A stretch of DNA of 64,000 nucleotides, taken from positions 558,001-622,000 of the forward strand of contig JAWARJ010000001.1 in assembly GCA_038893495.1 (NCBI GenBank). The letters are read 5' to 3'. A model generated the notes under the pieces. It was not told where the DNA came from, searched no databases, and was given only the letters and a program-made list of their open reading frames with translations. Position numbers and translations under genes: made by a program. Shown here one piece after another: positions 40,853 to 53,638 of the stretch (positions within the stretch are counted from its first letter, which is position 1; the number at the start of each line of letters is the position of its first letter). The stretch comes from Thermoproteus sp. Its GTDB lineage: Archaea > Thermoproteota > Thermoprotei > Thermoproteales > Thermoproteaceae.

Positions 40853-40939
40853 ATGATATACGACGCCTCGATTAAAAGTTTTTCCGGCTGGTGATGACAA
40901 AAGCGGCGACGAGCGGTGACGCGTCCTAAACCAGGCTGA

Positions 40940-42112
40940 CTACCAGGTTCCCCTCACCACCCAGACCGGCTCCTCCGTCGGCTGGATCTCCTTGGGCTCG
41001 GCTCTATACTTCTCGACGACTTTTTCGTTTACGTCGACCCCTATGCCGGGCCTCTTGGGCACCTCCACCGAGCTGTCGACCACCTTGAAGGGATCGCCTA
41101 TTAGGTCCCGTTTCCACTGCGGCCAGAAGTCGTAGAAGGACTCAAGCCTATATAGAGTCGGCGTTACGGCAGACAGCTGGACCTCCACGGCGAACTGGAC
41201 GGGCCCGTAGGCGTTGTGGTACGACACCTCCACGCTGAAGGCCTCGGCCAGCGTCATGACCTTGAGGCTCCCAGTCACCCCGCCTATATTGCAGGCGTCC
41301 GGCTGTATAACGTCGACAAGGCCCTCGGCCAGATACTGGAGGGCCTCCTTGGCGCTTATGAGCCTTTCGCCCATGGCCACCCTGAGGGAAGTCGCGGCTT
41401 TGTACTTCCTATAGGCCTCTAGGTCCTCGTGGTGGACTGGCTCCTCCATGAAGTAGGGGCCGTAGGGCTCGAGCCTCTTGGCGATATCTATAGCCGCGTT
41501 GGCGTCGAAACGGCCGTGGTGTTCGATAAGGATGTCGACCTCCTCGCCCACGGCGTCCCTAACCGCAGACACTATCTCTTCGGCCCTCTTGAGGCCTCTT
41601 GGCGATATGGAGTTGAAGCTGTCGCCGAAGGGGTCGAACTTAAGCGCCGTGTAGCCCCGCGCCAAGACGGCCTTGGCCCTCTCGGCGAAACAAGAGGGCT
41701 CTTTACACCCGCCGTACCACCCATTGGCGTAGACCTTCACCCTATCCCTCAGGGGACCTCCCAACAGCTCGTGGAGGGGGGCGCCCAGCTCCCTCGCCTT
41801 TAGGTCCCAAAGGGCCATGTCTATGGCGCTGAGGGCCGTGGCGCTTTCGAAGGACCTCGAGAGGAAGAAGTCCTGTCTATACCACTCGTAGAAGGCCGCG
41901 GTTATGGCGTGGGGGTCCCTGCCGAGGAAGGCCTTGGCGACTTGCCTCACGGCAGAGACCACCGGCAGTACCCTCAGGGTCGGCACGGCCTCGCCGTATG
42001 CCACCCTGCCATCGGACGTGACGACCCTCACCAATATGGAGTAGGAGGCCCACCTGGCGTCGGCCTCTTGTTCATATAAGACTATGGGCTCGACCTCCGA
42101 GATCTTGGCCAT
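40940..42112 (-). CDS. gad: Gluconate dehydratase (enolase superfamily)
   Basis: A 390-residue enolase-superfamily protein of the mandelate-racemase subgroup. Core motifs: [20 protein letters not shown], the catalytic KFD in [11 protein letters not shown], the metal ligands in [18 protein letters not shown] and AMGERL, and SYHNAYGP near the end. Beside kdgA and kdgK it is best read as gluconate dehydratase, which makes 2-keto-3-deoxygluconate in the branched Entner-Doudoroff pathway; galactonate is probably also used. Divergent from the HEPN/MNT pair that separates it from kdgA. Confidence 0.88.
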   Translation of the reverse strand: MAKISEVEPIVLYEQEADARWASYSILVRVVTSDGRVAYGEAVPTLRVLPVVSAVRQVAKAFLGRDPHAITAAFYEWYRQDFFLSRSFESATALSAIDMALWDLKARELGAPLHELLGGPLRDRVKVYANGWYGGCKEPSCFAERAKAVLARGYTALKFDPFGDSFNSISPRGLKRAEEIVSAVRDAVGEEVDILIEHHGRFDANAAIDIAKRLEPYGPYFMEEPVHHEDLEAYRKYKAATSLRVAMGERLISAKEALQYLAEGLVDVIQPDACNIGGVTGSLKVMTLAEAFSVEVSYHNAYGPVQFAVEVQLSAVTPTLYRLESFYDFWPQWKRDLIGDPFKVVDSSVEVPKRPGIGVDVNEKVVEKYRAEPKEIQPTEEPVWVVRGTW

Positions 42113-42224
42113 ACTATACGGCCGCCCAGAGTTTTTAAGCCTGCAACCGCCGGACAGCCACGCCGGAGGGCCGCCCCCAACGGCCGCGCGAAGCCATAAA
42201 AACCGATGCGCGTATATTGGCTGG

Positions 42225-42608
42225 ATGGAGTACAGCCGGTGGTTCCAACAGGCGCTTAGGGACTTGAGGACTGCGGAGAACTCGTTGCGCTCGGGCGACT
42301 ACTACGCGTGTGCCTTCTGGTCGCAACAAGCTGTCGAGAAGGCAATAGAGGCGTTGTTGATGAGCAGAGGCCTTGTGGTGAAGACTCACGACTTGCTTGA
42401 GTTGGGCTATATGGTCAGAGACGAATTGAATATAGACATCTCCGAGGTGATAGACCACTTGAGGGAGTTGACGACGCATTACACTACCGCCAGATATCCG
42501 GACGCCGCGAACGGGCTCCCCTACGAGATCTATACGGAACGCAAGGCGAGAGATTTATTAGATAGGGCCAAGGAAGTTGTGGAATGGATAAGGCGAAGAC
42601 TGCCTTGA
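42225..42608 (+). CDS. HEPN-domain protein
   Basis: A 127-residue HEPN protein: [40 protein letters not shown] and the terminal [20 protein letters not shown]. This is the intact version of the broken gene at 20.2 kb; the two are clear paralogues, allowing its lesions to be located. ATG 42225 has CCATAAAAAC about 25 nt upstream; the longer frame to 42084 runs over the gad promoter. It overlaps the MNT gene by 25 bp. Probably the toxin-like half of a HEPN/MNT system. Confidence 0.88.
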   Translation: MEYSRWFQQALRDLRTAENSLRSGDYYACAFWSQQAVEKAIEALLMSRGLVVKTHDLLELGYMVRDELNIDISEVIDHLRELTTHYTTARYPDAANGLPYEIYTERKARDLLDRAKEVVEWIRRRLP

Positions 42609-42940
42609 AGAGCCAAAGGGAGATGTTGGCGAGGGCGTTGAGGTTCGTCGAGAGGGTAAAGGCCAAGATCAATGTGGCTGAGGTCTACGTGGTGGGCTCT
42701 CGGGCGCGGGGCGACTACACCAACGAGAGCGACATAGACCTAGTCATAATAAGCGACGACGTCAAGGGGCTCGACGCGTTGGAGAGGCGGCTGTTGCTGA
42801 AGGACCTCCTGGAGCCCGGAGTGGAGTACTTCATATACACCAGCGAGGAGTGGAGCCGAGGGGACTCGTTATGGATAGCGCAATTGAGGAGGGAGGCCAA
42901 GGAGCTGGGCCAATTGGCGCGGGAGTATCTAAGCACATAG
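42584..42940 (+). CDS. Minimal nucleotidyltransferase (MNT), antitoxin-like
   Basis: A 118-residue protein: VYVVGSRARGDYTNESDIDL is the nucleotidyltransferase active-site motif (Gly-Ser and D-x-D), and GVEYFIYTSEEWSRGD is shared with the broken copy at 20.6 kb. Predicted to AMPylate or otherwise silence the overlapping HEPN protein. The pair interrupts the spacing between gad and kdgA of the Entner-Doudoroff cluster, an arrangement worth comparing between relatives. Confidence 0.88.
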   Translation: MDKAKTALKSQREMLARALRFVERVKAKINVAEVYVVGSRARGDYTNESDIDLVIISDDVKGLDALERRLLLKDLLEPGVEYFIYTSEEWSRGDSLWIAQLRREAKELGQLAREYLST

Positions 42941-43093
42941 CCATCGACGCGACGGCCCTACCAGGGAGGGCACAAGCCCATCGCGAGCGGCATACCGCCG
43001 TCAGCCCCGGCTCGGGCGTAACGACGAAAAGCCCGCCGGCGCTCCAGGTGGCCGCTTGACGTAATGCTTAAAGCCGGGGCGGGGACTACCTAT

Positions 43094-46696
<3,603 letters not shown>

Positions 46697-46706
<10 letters not shown>

Positions 46707-47533
46707 CCCGCAATCGTGCCGAGGATCCCGCCGACTATGGCGATGGCGCCTAGGGCGAACGCCAAGGATGCTGCCCTCCCGCTTGACGCCAATTTCAACA
46801 AGAAGTCTATAAGGAGGAGACTCACCACCGTGGCCACGACGGCCGCCAGCGCGATTCCTTGAGGCGTGGCTAGAGAGATCGCCGAGGCTATTTTGCTCTT
46901 AGAGACGAGGAGCGGCAAGACAGACGCCCCCAGTGCGGCGGGTATCAAGGCCAGGAAGGACAGCCTAAAGGCCTCCTTCGGCTTCAAGCCCAACAACAAC
47001 ATGGCCGAGACGGTAATTCCCGATCTGCTCACGCCGGGAAACGCCGCGAGCCCTTGGGCGATCCCAATTACGACCAGGTCTCTCATCTTCAAGTTGGCGA
47101 GCCCCCTCTTCGGGACGTACCGCTCTCGGGCCTTCCGTATCAAAAATCCGTCGGAGATTAAAACCAAGCCCAGGACGACCATAGGTATCCCCACTACGGG
47201 ACCCGAGAGGGAGCTGAAATATAGATATATCGGGGCTGCCACCACGCCGGTGATTAGAGTAACTACGACTAGATATTTGAGCAGGAGTCTGTCCTCCTCG
47301 GAGCCCCTCAAGGCGAGGGCCTTGAGGACCCCCCAGACCTCCCTCCTAAAATATATCACGGCCGCCGCTAAGGTGGCGAATTCGAGAAATAGGCCGAAGG
47401 CGTAGGCGGCGCCAAAGGAGAGGCCGAGGAGGTACGTCGACACCAACATTATCTGCGTCTTGCTGCTTATGGGGAGCCACTCGCTTATGCCTTGCACCAT
47501 ACCCAACACTAATCCGTCTAGGATCCAGCTCAT
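46697..47533 (-). CDS. uppP: Undecaprenyl-diphosphatase-like membrane phosphatase
   Basis: A 278-residue, about 8-helix UppP/BacA family protein. VQGISEWLPISSKTQ with Glu and two Ser, and FPGVSRSGITVSAMLL with the catalytic Arg-Ser, are the two re-entrant active-site motifs. In archaea it should recycle polyprenyl (dolichyl) diphosphate released in surface glycosylation, since there is no murein. Overlaps the glucoamylase 3' end. Confidence 0.92.
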
Positions 47534-47606
47534 AGGGCTGGCGACATTCCTAGATATAAACCTTTAGGCGCTCGTAAAATTTTTATTGTATAAACTAAGT
47601 GGCCAC

Positions 47607-47828
47607 ATGAGTCGTGAGGCTAGGCGTGGAGTTGATGTCGTCACCGTCCGCGAAGAGCCATCTGTCCTGGGCGACTGCGAGGTGAGGGACTTCGAGACCT
47701 TCTCGTCAATAATCCCGCCGTCTCTACAGTCCGCCGTGCTCGACGCAATTAGGGGCGGAGTGGTTCCCGACGAATTGAAGCCGTTATTAAGGCGATTAAG
47801 GGAGACAGGAGTAATAGTCTGCACATGA
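47607..47828 (+). CDS. Small protein coupled to a methyltransferase-like gene
   Basis: A 73-residue protein: MSREARRGVDVVTVREEP, then DFETFSSIIPPSLQSAVLDA and VPDELKPLLRRLRETGVIVC. It has one central and one C-terminal Cys, a predicted helical second half and no membrane segment. TTTTTATT lies about 24-27 nt before ATG 47607; the longer frame from 47586 overlaps that promoter. It shares an ATGA junction with the methyltransferase-like gene. Family not recognised; it could be a substrate, partner or regulator of the enzyme. Confidence 0.6.
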   Translation: MSREARRGVDVVTVREEPSVLGDCEVRDFETFSSIIPPSLQSAVLDAIRGGVVPDELKPLLRRLRETGVIVCT

Positions 47829-48796
47829 GCTTCATCGACTCCTTCCTCGACGAAATTAACGCCCTTAGGAGTTACGATAGGTTCATCAAGGCTATGGGAG
47901 GGATCGGCGAGGTGAAGAAGGCGCTTTCGTGGAGCACTTGGTACGCCGTAAAGTGGTGGGATGAACTTAAGCACGAACTGGACCTTGACGCCGACAAGTC
48001 GCTTTTCGGTAAGGCCCTCTTCATGTCCCTAAGGACCCGCGGGATAGTAGACGACGACGGAAATATAGTCAAGAGGGTCGAGAGACCGGAGAGACCCACC
48101 AACGCCTATGCGGCCGAGTTCGTGGAGCTACACGAATCCTTTGATGCACTCGGCGCGGTTTCAGTTGCCAGGGGGGCAGTGAACGCAGAGAGGCTACGCC
48201 TGCTCTACTCCGCCATGTTGGCGCAGGGGTGGTACAACGTTATGAGGGACACCTTCCTGGACGTCGTGGAGGTGGAGAAGTACGCCAAGATCGTAGAACC
48301 GCACTGCAAGGAGGGCCTCATGGCGTATTCCGTGTTGAAGAGACACCAGCCCGACAAGTACTTCGCGTACGACCCCGAGCCCGACGACGTGGAGGCCACG
48401 GCTACCCTCCTGGGGGTCACGCCCAACGCGTGCGAGGACAAGATCTGCGTCTTCCAGACCTCCACAATTTGTGAGGGGGCCTCCCGCGAGGCGGCTGCCC
48501 GTTTCGGCGGCCAATACGACGCGGCGCTTTTATTCCACACCCTCTACTGGATGTCAGATCCCCTCTCGGAGCTCACTTGCCTCAAAAGGATCTTAAAACC
48601 AGGCGCGGCTCTCCTAGTGGGGCAACAAGTGGTGGAATCCACGCCGGGTCTTCTAGCCGTAACGGTCACCTTCGGCGCCAAACGCGTCGTTAAGTGGAAA
48701 GACGTAGAGTCTCTACTAGAGGCCGCCGGGTTCAAGCTGGAAAAAAGGTCCGTCAAATATACCCCCTACTACATCGCGATTTGGCGGTCGTCTTAA
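47825..48796 (+). CDS. Methyltransferase-like protein with a degenerate SAM motif
   Basis: A 323-residue protein. The C-terminal third resembles class I methyltransferases: QYDAALLFHTLYWMSDPLSE then LTCLKRILKPGAALLVGQQV and a terminal EAAGFKLEKRSVKYTPYY. The glycine-rich SAM loop (expected near residue 160-170) is not present; instead EPHCKEGLMAYSVLKRHQPD precedes a FAYDPEPDD strand. Residues 1-150 are helical with several Trp (STWYAVKWWDEL) and lack a known domain. It could be an atypical methyltransferase or a non-catalytic derivative. Translationally coupled to the 73-residue protein upstream; 4-bp overlap with the convergent RadA paralogue. Confidence 0.6.
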   Translation: MSFIDSFLDEINALRSYDRFIKAMGGIGEVKKALSWSTWYAVKWWDELKHELDLDADKSLFGKALFMSLRTRGIVDDDGNIVKRVERPERPTNAYAAEFVELHESFDALGAVSVARGAVNAERLRLLYSAMLAQGWYNVMRDTFLDVVEVEKYAKIVEPHCKEGLMAYSVLKRHQPDKYFAYDPEPDDVEATATLLGVTPNACEDKICVFQTSTICEGASREAAARFGGQYDAALLFHTLYWMSDPLSELTCLKRILKPGAALLVGQQVVESTPGLLAVTVTFGAKRVVKWKDVESLLEAAGFKLEKRSVKYTPYYIAIWRSS

Positions 48797-49734
48797 TACA
48801 AGCCGTCGTCGGCTATCCTGTACTGTATCTTCACTTCAGGCGACATGCCGGGGACGTCTAAAGGCCACATGTGGCCTTCGGGCTTCTGCTTCGAAGGCCT
48901 CGCCATCACGAACCTCGCGTTTACGGCATGGGCCAAGACGTTGCCGCCAGCCGGCCTCTTGAGGCCGGAGAGGAACGCCTCGGGTACGTCCATGACCTGA
49001 TTAGTGAAGACTATCAGCGCGTTGAACACTCTAGCGTGTCTCCTAAACCAATCTATAAGGTAATGAAGCCTTTGTTGCCTCTCGGCGAGGCTCTCACGCC
49101 CCACGAACTCGGCCCTATATAGCGCCGTGATGGTGTCCACCACAACAGTCCTCGCGCCTTCCTTTAGGTGTTTAGGCAACTCATATTTGGCGAAGGCCTC
49201 AAGGGCCGAGACGTTGTCGGGGACATAGACGGAAATTCTGTCCAAGACCTGCCCCGACTCCAGCCCGAACCTCTTTGCCATCTTGTCTAGAAGCCCCGCG
49301 TTGAAGGTCCCCTCGGTATCTATATAGACCACATCGCCGAAGTTCTGCGCTATTGATTGGACCGATATCTGGTGGGCCAACATGGACTTGCCAGCGCCGA
49401 ACTCCCCCGCGAATTCGTATATGAAGGCCTCCCTCAAGCCTCCCCACGGCGCCCTCTCGTCGAACTCGGCGACGCCGGTCTTAACCACTTTGTACTGCGC
49501 CTTCAGGAGCTCCGAGGCCTTAACGGCCTTGGGTTGCCTCCCCAAAAGCTCTCTCGCCTTCGCCAACAGCCTCTCTGCGGTAGAGGGCTCTATCCCCGCA
49601 TCTATGAGCTCATCTACAGTGAATTCCAAGAGGTGTTCAGGCGAGACCACGCCGAGCTCCTCCAGCCTCCTCCTAGTCGAAGGCCCTACTTCAAGCCTCT
49701 CGAGCCAGTCCTCTCCCCCCTTCCTTTTAGACAT
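48793..49734 (-). CDS. RecA-family ATPase, RadA paralogue
   Basis: A 313-residue protein: N-terminal helix-hairpin-helix region (LEELGVVSPEHLLEFTVDEL) and a RecA core with Walker A GEFGAGKSM, YIDTEGTFN and Walker B TVVVDTITAL, then IVFTNQV and GGNVLAHAVNARF. It differs from canonical archaeal RadA at several fixed places: Walker A is GAGKS rather than GSGKT, and the segment before it reads APWGGLREAF instead of a glycine-rich GGVET stretch. I therefore call it a RadA paralogue (possibly the aRadC group), acting in homologous recombination or repair. It could still be the only RadA of this organism. Confidence 0.75.
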   Translation of the reverse strand: MSKRKGGEDWLERLEVGPSTRRRLEELGVVSPEHLLEFTVDELIDAGIEPSTAERLLAKARELLGRQPKAVKASELLKAQYKVVKTGVAEFDERAPWGGLREAFIYEFAGEFGAGKSMLAHQISVQSIAQNFGDVVYIDTEGTFNAGLLDKMAKRFGLESGQVLDRISVYVPDNVSALEAFAKYELPKHLKEGARTVVVDTITALYRAEFVGRESLAERQQRLHYLIDWFRRHARVFNALIVFTNQVMDVPEAFLSGLKRPAGGNVLAHAVNARFVMARPSKQKPEGHMWPLDVPGMSPEVKIQYRIADDGLY

Positions 49735-49763
49735 ACAGCCATCGGTTCTTCGAGATATAAACC

Positions 49764-50909
49764 TTACAGCTTCTCTAAGAACTTATAGATGGTGTTCAGG
49801 ATCACCTCGTTGGCGCCCTCGTAGATCTCAGTGGCCTTGGCGTCTCTATACAGCATCTCGACTTTGGAGTCGGTGGAATAGCCGAAGCCGCCCATGACCT
49901 GCATTGCTGTCCTAGTGGCGTCTACCGCCAGACGCGACGCGAGGACTTTGGCCAGCTGGGCGTACATGGGGAAGCCGGGGTCCTTTACGTCCTTGAAGAA
50001 CGCCGCAGTGTACACTACTTGCCTCACGGCCTCCATCTGAGCGTAGATGTTGGCGAGGTAGTGTTGCACCACTTGGAATTCCGCCAGAGGCCTCCCGAAG
50101 GCTACCCTCTTTTTAGTGTAGGCGTAGGCCTCCGCGAAGGCCGCCTCGGCTATGCCGAGCCCTATGGCGCCGACACAAGTCCTCCCGTTGTTCAGATCGT
50201 CTAGGACCACTTGGAATCCCTCGTTGAGCTTCCCGACCAAAGACTCCTCGCCGACCCTACAGTCGTTGAGCTTGACCTCGGCCGTGCCGGTCCCGTGGAC
50301 CCCCATCACCTTGACCGGCGAGACCTCCACACATTTGCTCCGCTCCACGAGGAAGAGACTTATGGATTTATGCCTCAACTCCGGAGGCCCCGTCCTGGCC
50401 GCCACGAGGTAGGCGTCTGCGTAGAGGCCCGACGTAATCCAAAGCTTAGTCCCGCTTATTGACCACTCGCCGCCTACCCTCTCGGCTCTGGTCTGTATCG
50501 CCGCCGCATCGCTACCACAACAGGGCTCCGACAGGGCGAACGCCACGATCTTCCTGCCTTTGGCAACATCTTCGAGCCACCTCTCCCTGACCGCCTCGGT
50601 CGCGTAGTGATATAGGTTGTAGGCTATCATGGAGCCTTGCACCTCGGCTATTGTGGCGAGGGCGGGGCTGGCCTTGGCCACCTCCTCGACGGCCACCACG
50701 AGGCTCCTGAAGTCGAGCCCGGCGCCGCCGTACTCCTGAGGTATGTGGGGGGCCAGAAGGCCCAGATCGCCCATCTCCCTCAAGAGGTCGCGAGGGTAGT
50801 TGCCCTCGTCTATCCACCTCGCCGCAGGCGCCACCCTCCTCTCCACAAACTCCCTCGCTGTTTTCCTCACTAGGTGGTGTTCCTCTGAGAGCTGTGGATA
50901 GCTAAACAT
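49764..50909 (-). CDS. Acyl-CoA dehydrogenase, first of a pair
   Basis: A 381-residue acyl-CoA dehydrogenase. VAFALSEPCCGSDAA and WITSGLYADAYLV are FAD/substrate motifs; the catalytic Glu region is KATEIYEGANEVILNTIYKF. It introduces a trans-2 double bond into an acyl-CoA using FAD, passing electrons to an electron-transfer flavoprotein that is not encoded here. The start overlaps the second dehydrogenase by 8 bp; the two belong to a minus-strand group with thiolase and DUF35 genes. Confidence 0.92.
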   Translation of the reverse strand: MFSYPQLSEEHHLVRKTAREFVERRVAPAARWIDEGNYPRDLLREMGDLGLLAPHIPQEYGGAGLDFRSLVVAVEEVAKASPALATIAEVQGSMIAYNLYHYATEAVRERWLEDVAKGRKIVAFALSEPCCGSDAAAIQTRAERVGGEWSISGTKLWITSGLYADAYLVAARTGPPELRHKSISLFLVERSKCVEVSPVKVMGVHGTGTAEVKLNDCRVGEESLVGKLNEGFQVVLDDLNNGRTCVGAIGLGIAEAAFAEAYAYTKKRVAFGRPLAEFQVVQHYLANIYAQMEAVRQVVYTAAFFKDVKDPGFPMYAQLAKVLASRLAVDATRTAMQVMGGFGYSTDSKVEMLYRDAKATEIYEGANEVILNTIYKFLEKL

Positions 50910-52119
50910 AGTCCTTGCCGATTATATTCCTCGCTATTATGAGCTTCATGATGTTCTCGGCCCCCTCGGCGCCCACGTAGTAGGACAAGGCGCCTAGAAG
51001 CACGCGGGCCACGTTGGTCTCCTTGAAGTACGAAGCGCCGCCGAACCACTTCATGACCTCCAAGGCGGCCTCCACGGCGAGGCTCACGGCGAGGTACTTG
51101 GCCGTGGCGCCGGCGGTGGCCACTTCCCTCAACGTGAAGGCCGCGTCGCCCCTATAGTAGCGATCGGCGATCCAAGCCGCCCTATATACGGCCAGTCTCG
51201 CCGCCTCCAGCCGGGCGTAGAGCTCGGCGAACTTGAAGGATACCGCTTGGTAGGACGCTATGGGCTTACCGAAGACGTTCCTCTGCCTTATCCACTCGAG
51301 CCCACGATCTAGAAGCCAACGGACCGCGCCCACCGACGCCGCGCCGATTATAGTTCTGGCCAGATCGAAGCCCTCCATGGCTATTTTAAATCCTCCATTC
51401 AGCTCTCCCAGCATGAACGAGTCCTCCACGGGGAGTCCCTCGAGCTTCAAGTAGCCGGTCGGCAGTCCGTGCCTCCCTATCTCCTCCCAGTCCCTATGCT
51501 CGAAGCCGTCGACGCGAGCCCCCTTCCTTTTGAGCAGAGCCAAGAAGGTGGTTATGCCCCTATGTCTGTCCTCAGGCCTGCCGGTTCTAGTTATCGCCAC
51601 GACGCCCCCGCCGTACGGTAGATTCAATATGGTCGTGACGCCTGTGACCATGTTCTTCTCGCCGTAGAGCCTCCAGAGCGTCCCCTCTCTGACGGCCTTA
51701 GTCTGGAACGACGCCACGTCGCTACCGCCTTGAGGCTCCGTGGAGCCTATACCTATAAAGGCCTCGCCCTTGGCCACCCTCGGGAGCACCTCCTCCTTGG
51801 CCTCCTCCCGTCCATACCTCTGGACCACAAAGGGCCACGCGGTCTCCAAGAGGACGTAGACCGGCGTGGCCAGAGAGGGATCGGCGTAGGCCAGCTCCTC
51901 TACGGCTAGAGCCGCCTGTAGAAACGTCCCGTCTTGCCCTCCATATTTAGAGCTGAGGGGAATCCCCAAGAGCCCCGCATCGCCGAGCTTTACGGCGACT
52001 TCCTCGATGGGCCACCTCCTCTCGTCTATCTCGACCCACCTGGGCGCTATGTTCTTCTCGGCGAAGGACCTCACGGCGTCTAGGAACAATTTGTCCTCTT
52101 GAGAGAGGCCGAAGTCCAT
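50902..52119 (-). CDS. Acyl-CoA dehydrogenase, second of a pair
   Basis: A 405-residue acyl-CoA dehydrogenase-fold protein, clearly different from its neighbour. GIGSTEPQGGSDVASFQTKA is the flavin/substrate motif and YGEKNMVTGV follows. The C-terminal catalytic region is divergent (FGGASYFKETNVARVLLGAL), with no EGTxxI-type Glu segment, so it may act as a partner subunit or on an unusual substrate. Pairs of unlike dehydrogenase subunits are known for steroid-type substrates (heteromeric acyl-CoA dehydrogenases), which would fit, but this is inference. Confidence 0.87.
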   Translation of the reverse strand: MDFGLSQEDKLFLDAVRSFAEKNIAPRWVEIDERRWPIEEVAVKLGDAGLLGIPLSSKYGGQDGTFLQAALAVEELAYADPSLATPVYVLLETAWPFVVQRYGREEAKEEVLPRVAKGEAFIGIGSTEPQGGSDVASFQTKAVREGTLWRLYGEKNMVTGVTTILNLPYGGGVVAITRTGRPEDRHRGITTFLALLKRKGARVDGFEHRDWEEIGRHGLPTGYLKLEGLPVEDSFMLGELNGGFKIAMEGFDLARTIIGAASVGAVRWLLDRGLEWIRQRNVFGKPIASYQAVSFKFAELYARLEAARLAVYRAAWIADRYYRGDAAFTLREVATAGATAKYLAVSLAVEAALEVMKWFGGASYFKETNVARVLLGALSYYVGAEGAENIMKLIIARNIIGKDYV

Positions 52120-52145
52120 GTCTACCCGTAAGGAGAGCTATATAA

Positions 52146-52499
52146 TTATTGGTCCTCTATATAGTAGAACCTATACCAACGGCCCGGCGGCCTTTTTATC
52201 TCCACTATCCGCCACTCCACGGAGTCCCCTATCCCCACCCTCGAGGCGGCGGGCCCCGGCACCCTGAAGGGGCCGAATTGAGCCACGGCGACGTAATAGG
52301 GCGGCTCGTAGAGGCCGTTGGAGACGTAGACTTCGCTGTAGGTCAACACCACGCCCCTCTTGGGCACGTCAACTATTTGCGCATCGCCACGACATTTGGG
52401 GCACATAGGAGTCGGAGGGAAGTAGTAGGCGTTGCACTTAGGGCAGTAGGAACCCACGAGCCTCCCCTCGGCCAGCGCCTTGAACAAGAGGCTGGTCAT
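52146..52499 (-). CDS. DUF35 (zinc ribbon plus OB-fold) acyl-CoA-binding partner of thiolase
   Basis: A 117-residue protein with a zinc ribbon YCPKCNAYYFPPTPMCPKC (two CxxC pairs) and an OB-fold (VLTYSEVYVSNG, VAVAQFGPFRVPGP). DUF35 proteins bind thiolases and act as a scaffold for acyl-CoA transfer; in archaea they accompany acetoacetyl-CoA thiolase and HMG-CoA synthase. Here it overlaps the thiolase by 4 bp and lies next to acyl-CoA dehydrogenases, so it serves this group. Confidence 0.92.
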   Translation of the reverse strand: MTSLLFKALAEGRLVGSYCPKCNAYYFPPTPMCPKCRGDAQIVDVPKRGVVLTYSEVYVSNGLYEPPYYVAVAQFGPFRVPGPAASRVGIGDSVEWRIVEIKRPPGRWYRFYYIEDQ

Positions 52500-53635
52500 A
52501 CCGCCAATATGTGCACCACTGCCGCCGAGTTGACGCCCCCCTCGTTAACGGCTATGCCCACCTCGGCGTTTGTGCTCCTACGGCCCGCCCTGCCGGTGAG
52601 CTGTAGGTAGAGCTCGTATATTTGCGCCAGCCCCGTGGCCCCGATGGGGTGGCCTCTAGCTTTTAACCCGCCCGAGGGATTCACCGGTATCTTGCCCCCT
52701 ATATAGGTCTGCCCCTCTCTGGCCAGGAGGTAGCCTTTTCCCCTCTCGGCGAAGCCCAACGCCTCGTACATCAACACTTCATTTATAGTAAAGGCGTCGT
52801 GGACCTCGGCTACCTGTATGGCTCTGGGCTCCACGCCGGCCTGCCTATAGGCCTTCCCCGCCGCCTCCCAAACGGCGAAAGGCCAAGTCATGTCTTCCCT
52901 CTGGGAGACGCTGAGCGTGTCTGTGGCCACAGCAGACGCCAATATTTTAATTGGAGTATCCGTCATCCTCCTGGCGGCTCTCTCCGAGGCCACGACGGCC
53001 ACAGCGGCTCCATCGCTTATAGGGGCCGAGTCGAGGAGCTTTATGGGAGTCGCCACGGGCCTGCTCTTAAGGCACTCCTCTACGGTTATGGCCCGGCGGA
53101 AGTGGGCCTTGGGGTTATCCAGAGCATGTTTATGATTCTTAACAGCCACGGCGCAGAGGTCCTCCTCCTTGGCGCCGTATTGATACATATACCTCCTGGC
53201 CACGAGGGCGTAGTGTGCAGGGATGGTGATTCCGCTGAGCTGGTCCACCAAATCGCTTGCGGCCATCAGGGCGTCTGTCACCTCCTCCGTCGGTTTCGCC
53301 GTCATCTTCTCGACGCCCACCGCGAGGGCCACGTCGACGAGGCCCGACTTGACGGCCATGACCGCCGTGTGGAACGCCAGGGCCCCTGCGGCGGCGCAAG
53401 CCTCCACCCTATAGGCCTCCTTGGGGAGCAACCCCAGCGCCTCGGCCGCCAGGGTGCCGTACATGATCTGGTGCTCGTAGGTCTCAGACTGGACCCCCAC
53501 GTAGATAGCCTCTATGAGGTCGGGGTCGACCACCTCTAAGACCTCCTTAAAGGCCTCTATTATCAACTCCCGCGAGGTCTCCTCCCTCCTGCCTATTTTG
53601 GACATGCCCGCGGCTACTAGGTATGCGAGGACCAC
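52496..53635 (-). CDS. Thiolase (SCP2/acetyl-CoA acetyltransferase type)
   Basis: A 379-residue thiolase of the archaeal SCP2-like type. The acyl-accepting Cys is in YRVEACAAAGALA; VAEVHDAFTINE replaces the NEAFA region as usual in this type; GLKARGHPIGATG holds the catalytic His. The last usual CxG motif is changed to NEGGVN, as in other members that need DUF35. It condenses or cleaves acetyl-CoA/3-ketoacyl-CoA. It is expected to form a complex with the overlapping DUF35 protein. Confidence 0.92.
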   Translation of the reverse strand: MVLAYLVAAGMSKIGRREETSRELIIEAFKEVLEVVDPDLIEAIYVGVQSETYEHQIMYGTLAAEALGLLPKEAYRVEACAAAGALAFHTAVMAVKSGLVDVALAVGVEKMTAKPTEEVTDALMAASDLVDQLSGITIPAHYALVARRYMYQYGAKEEDLCAVAVKNHKHALDNPKAHFRRAITVEECLKSRPVATPIKLLDSAPISDGAAVAVVASERAARRMTDTPIKILASAVATDTLSVSQREDMTWPFAVWEAAGKAYRQAGVEPRAIQVAEVHDAFTINEVLMYEALGFAERGKGYLLAREGQTYIGGKIPVNPSGGLKARGHPIGATGLAQIYELYLQLTGRAGRRSTNAEVGIAVNEGGVNSAAVVHILAV

Positions 53636-53638
53636 GGC

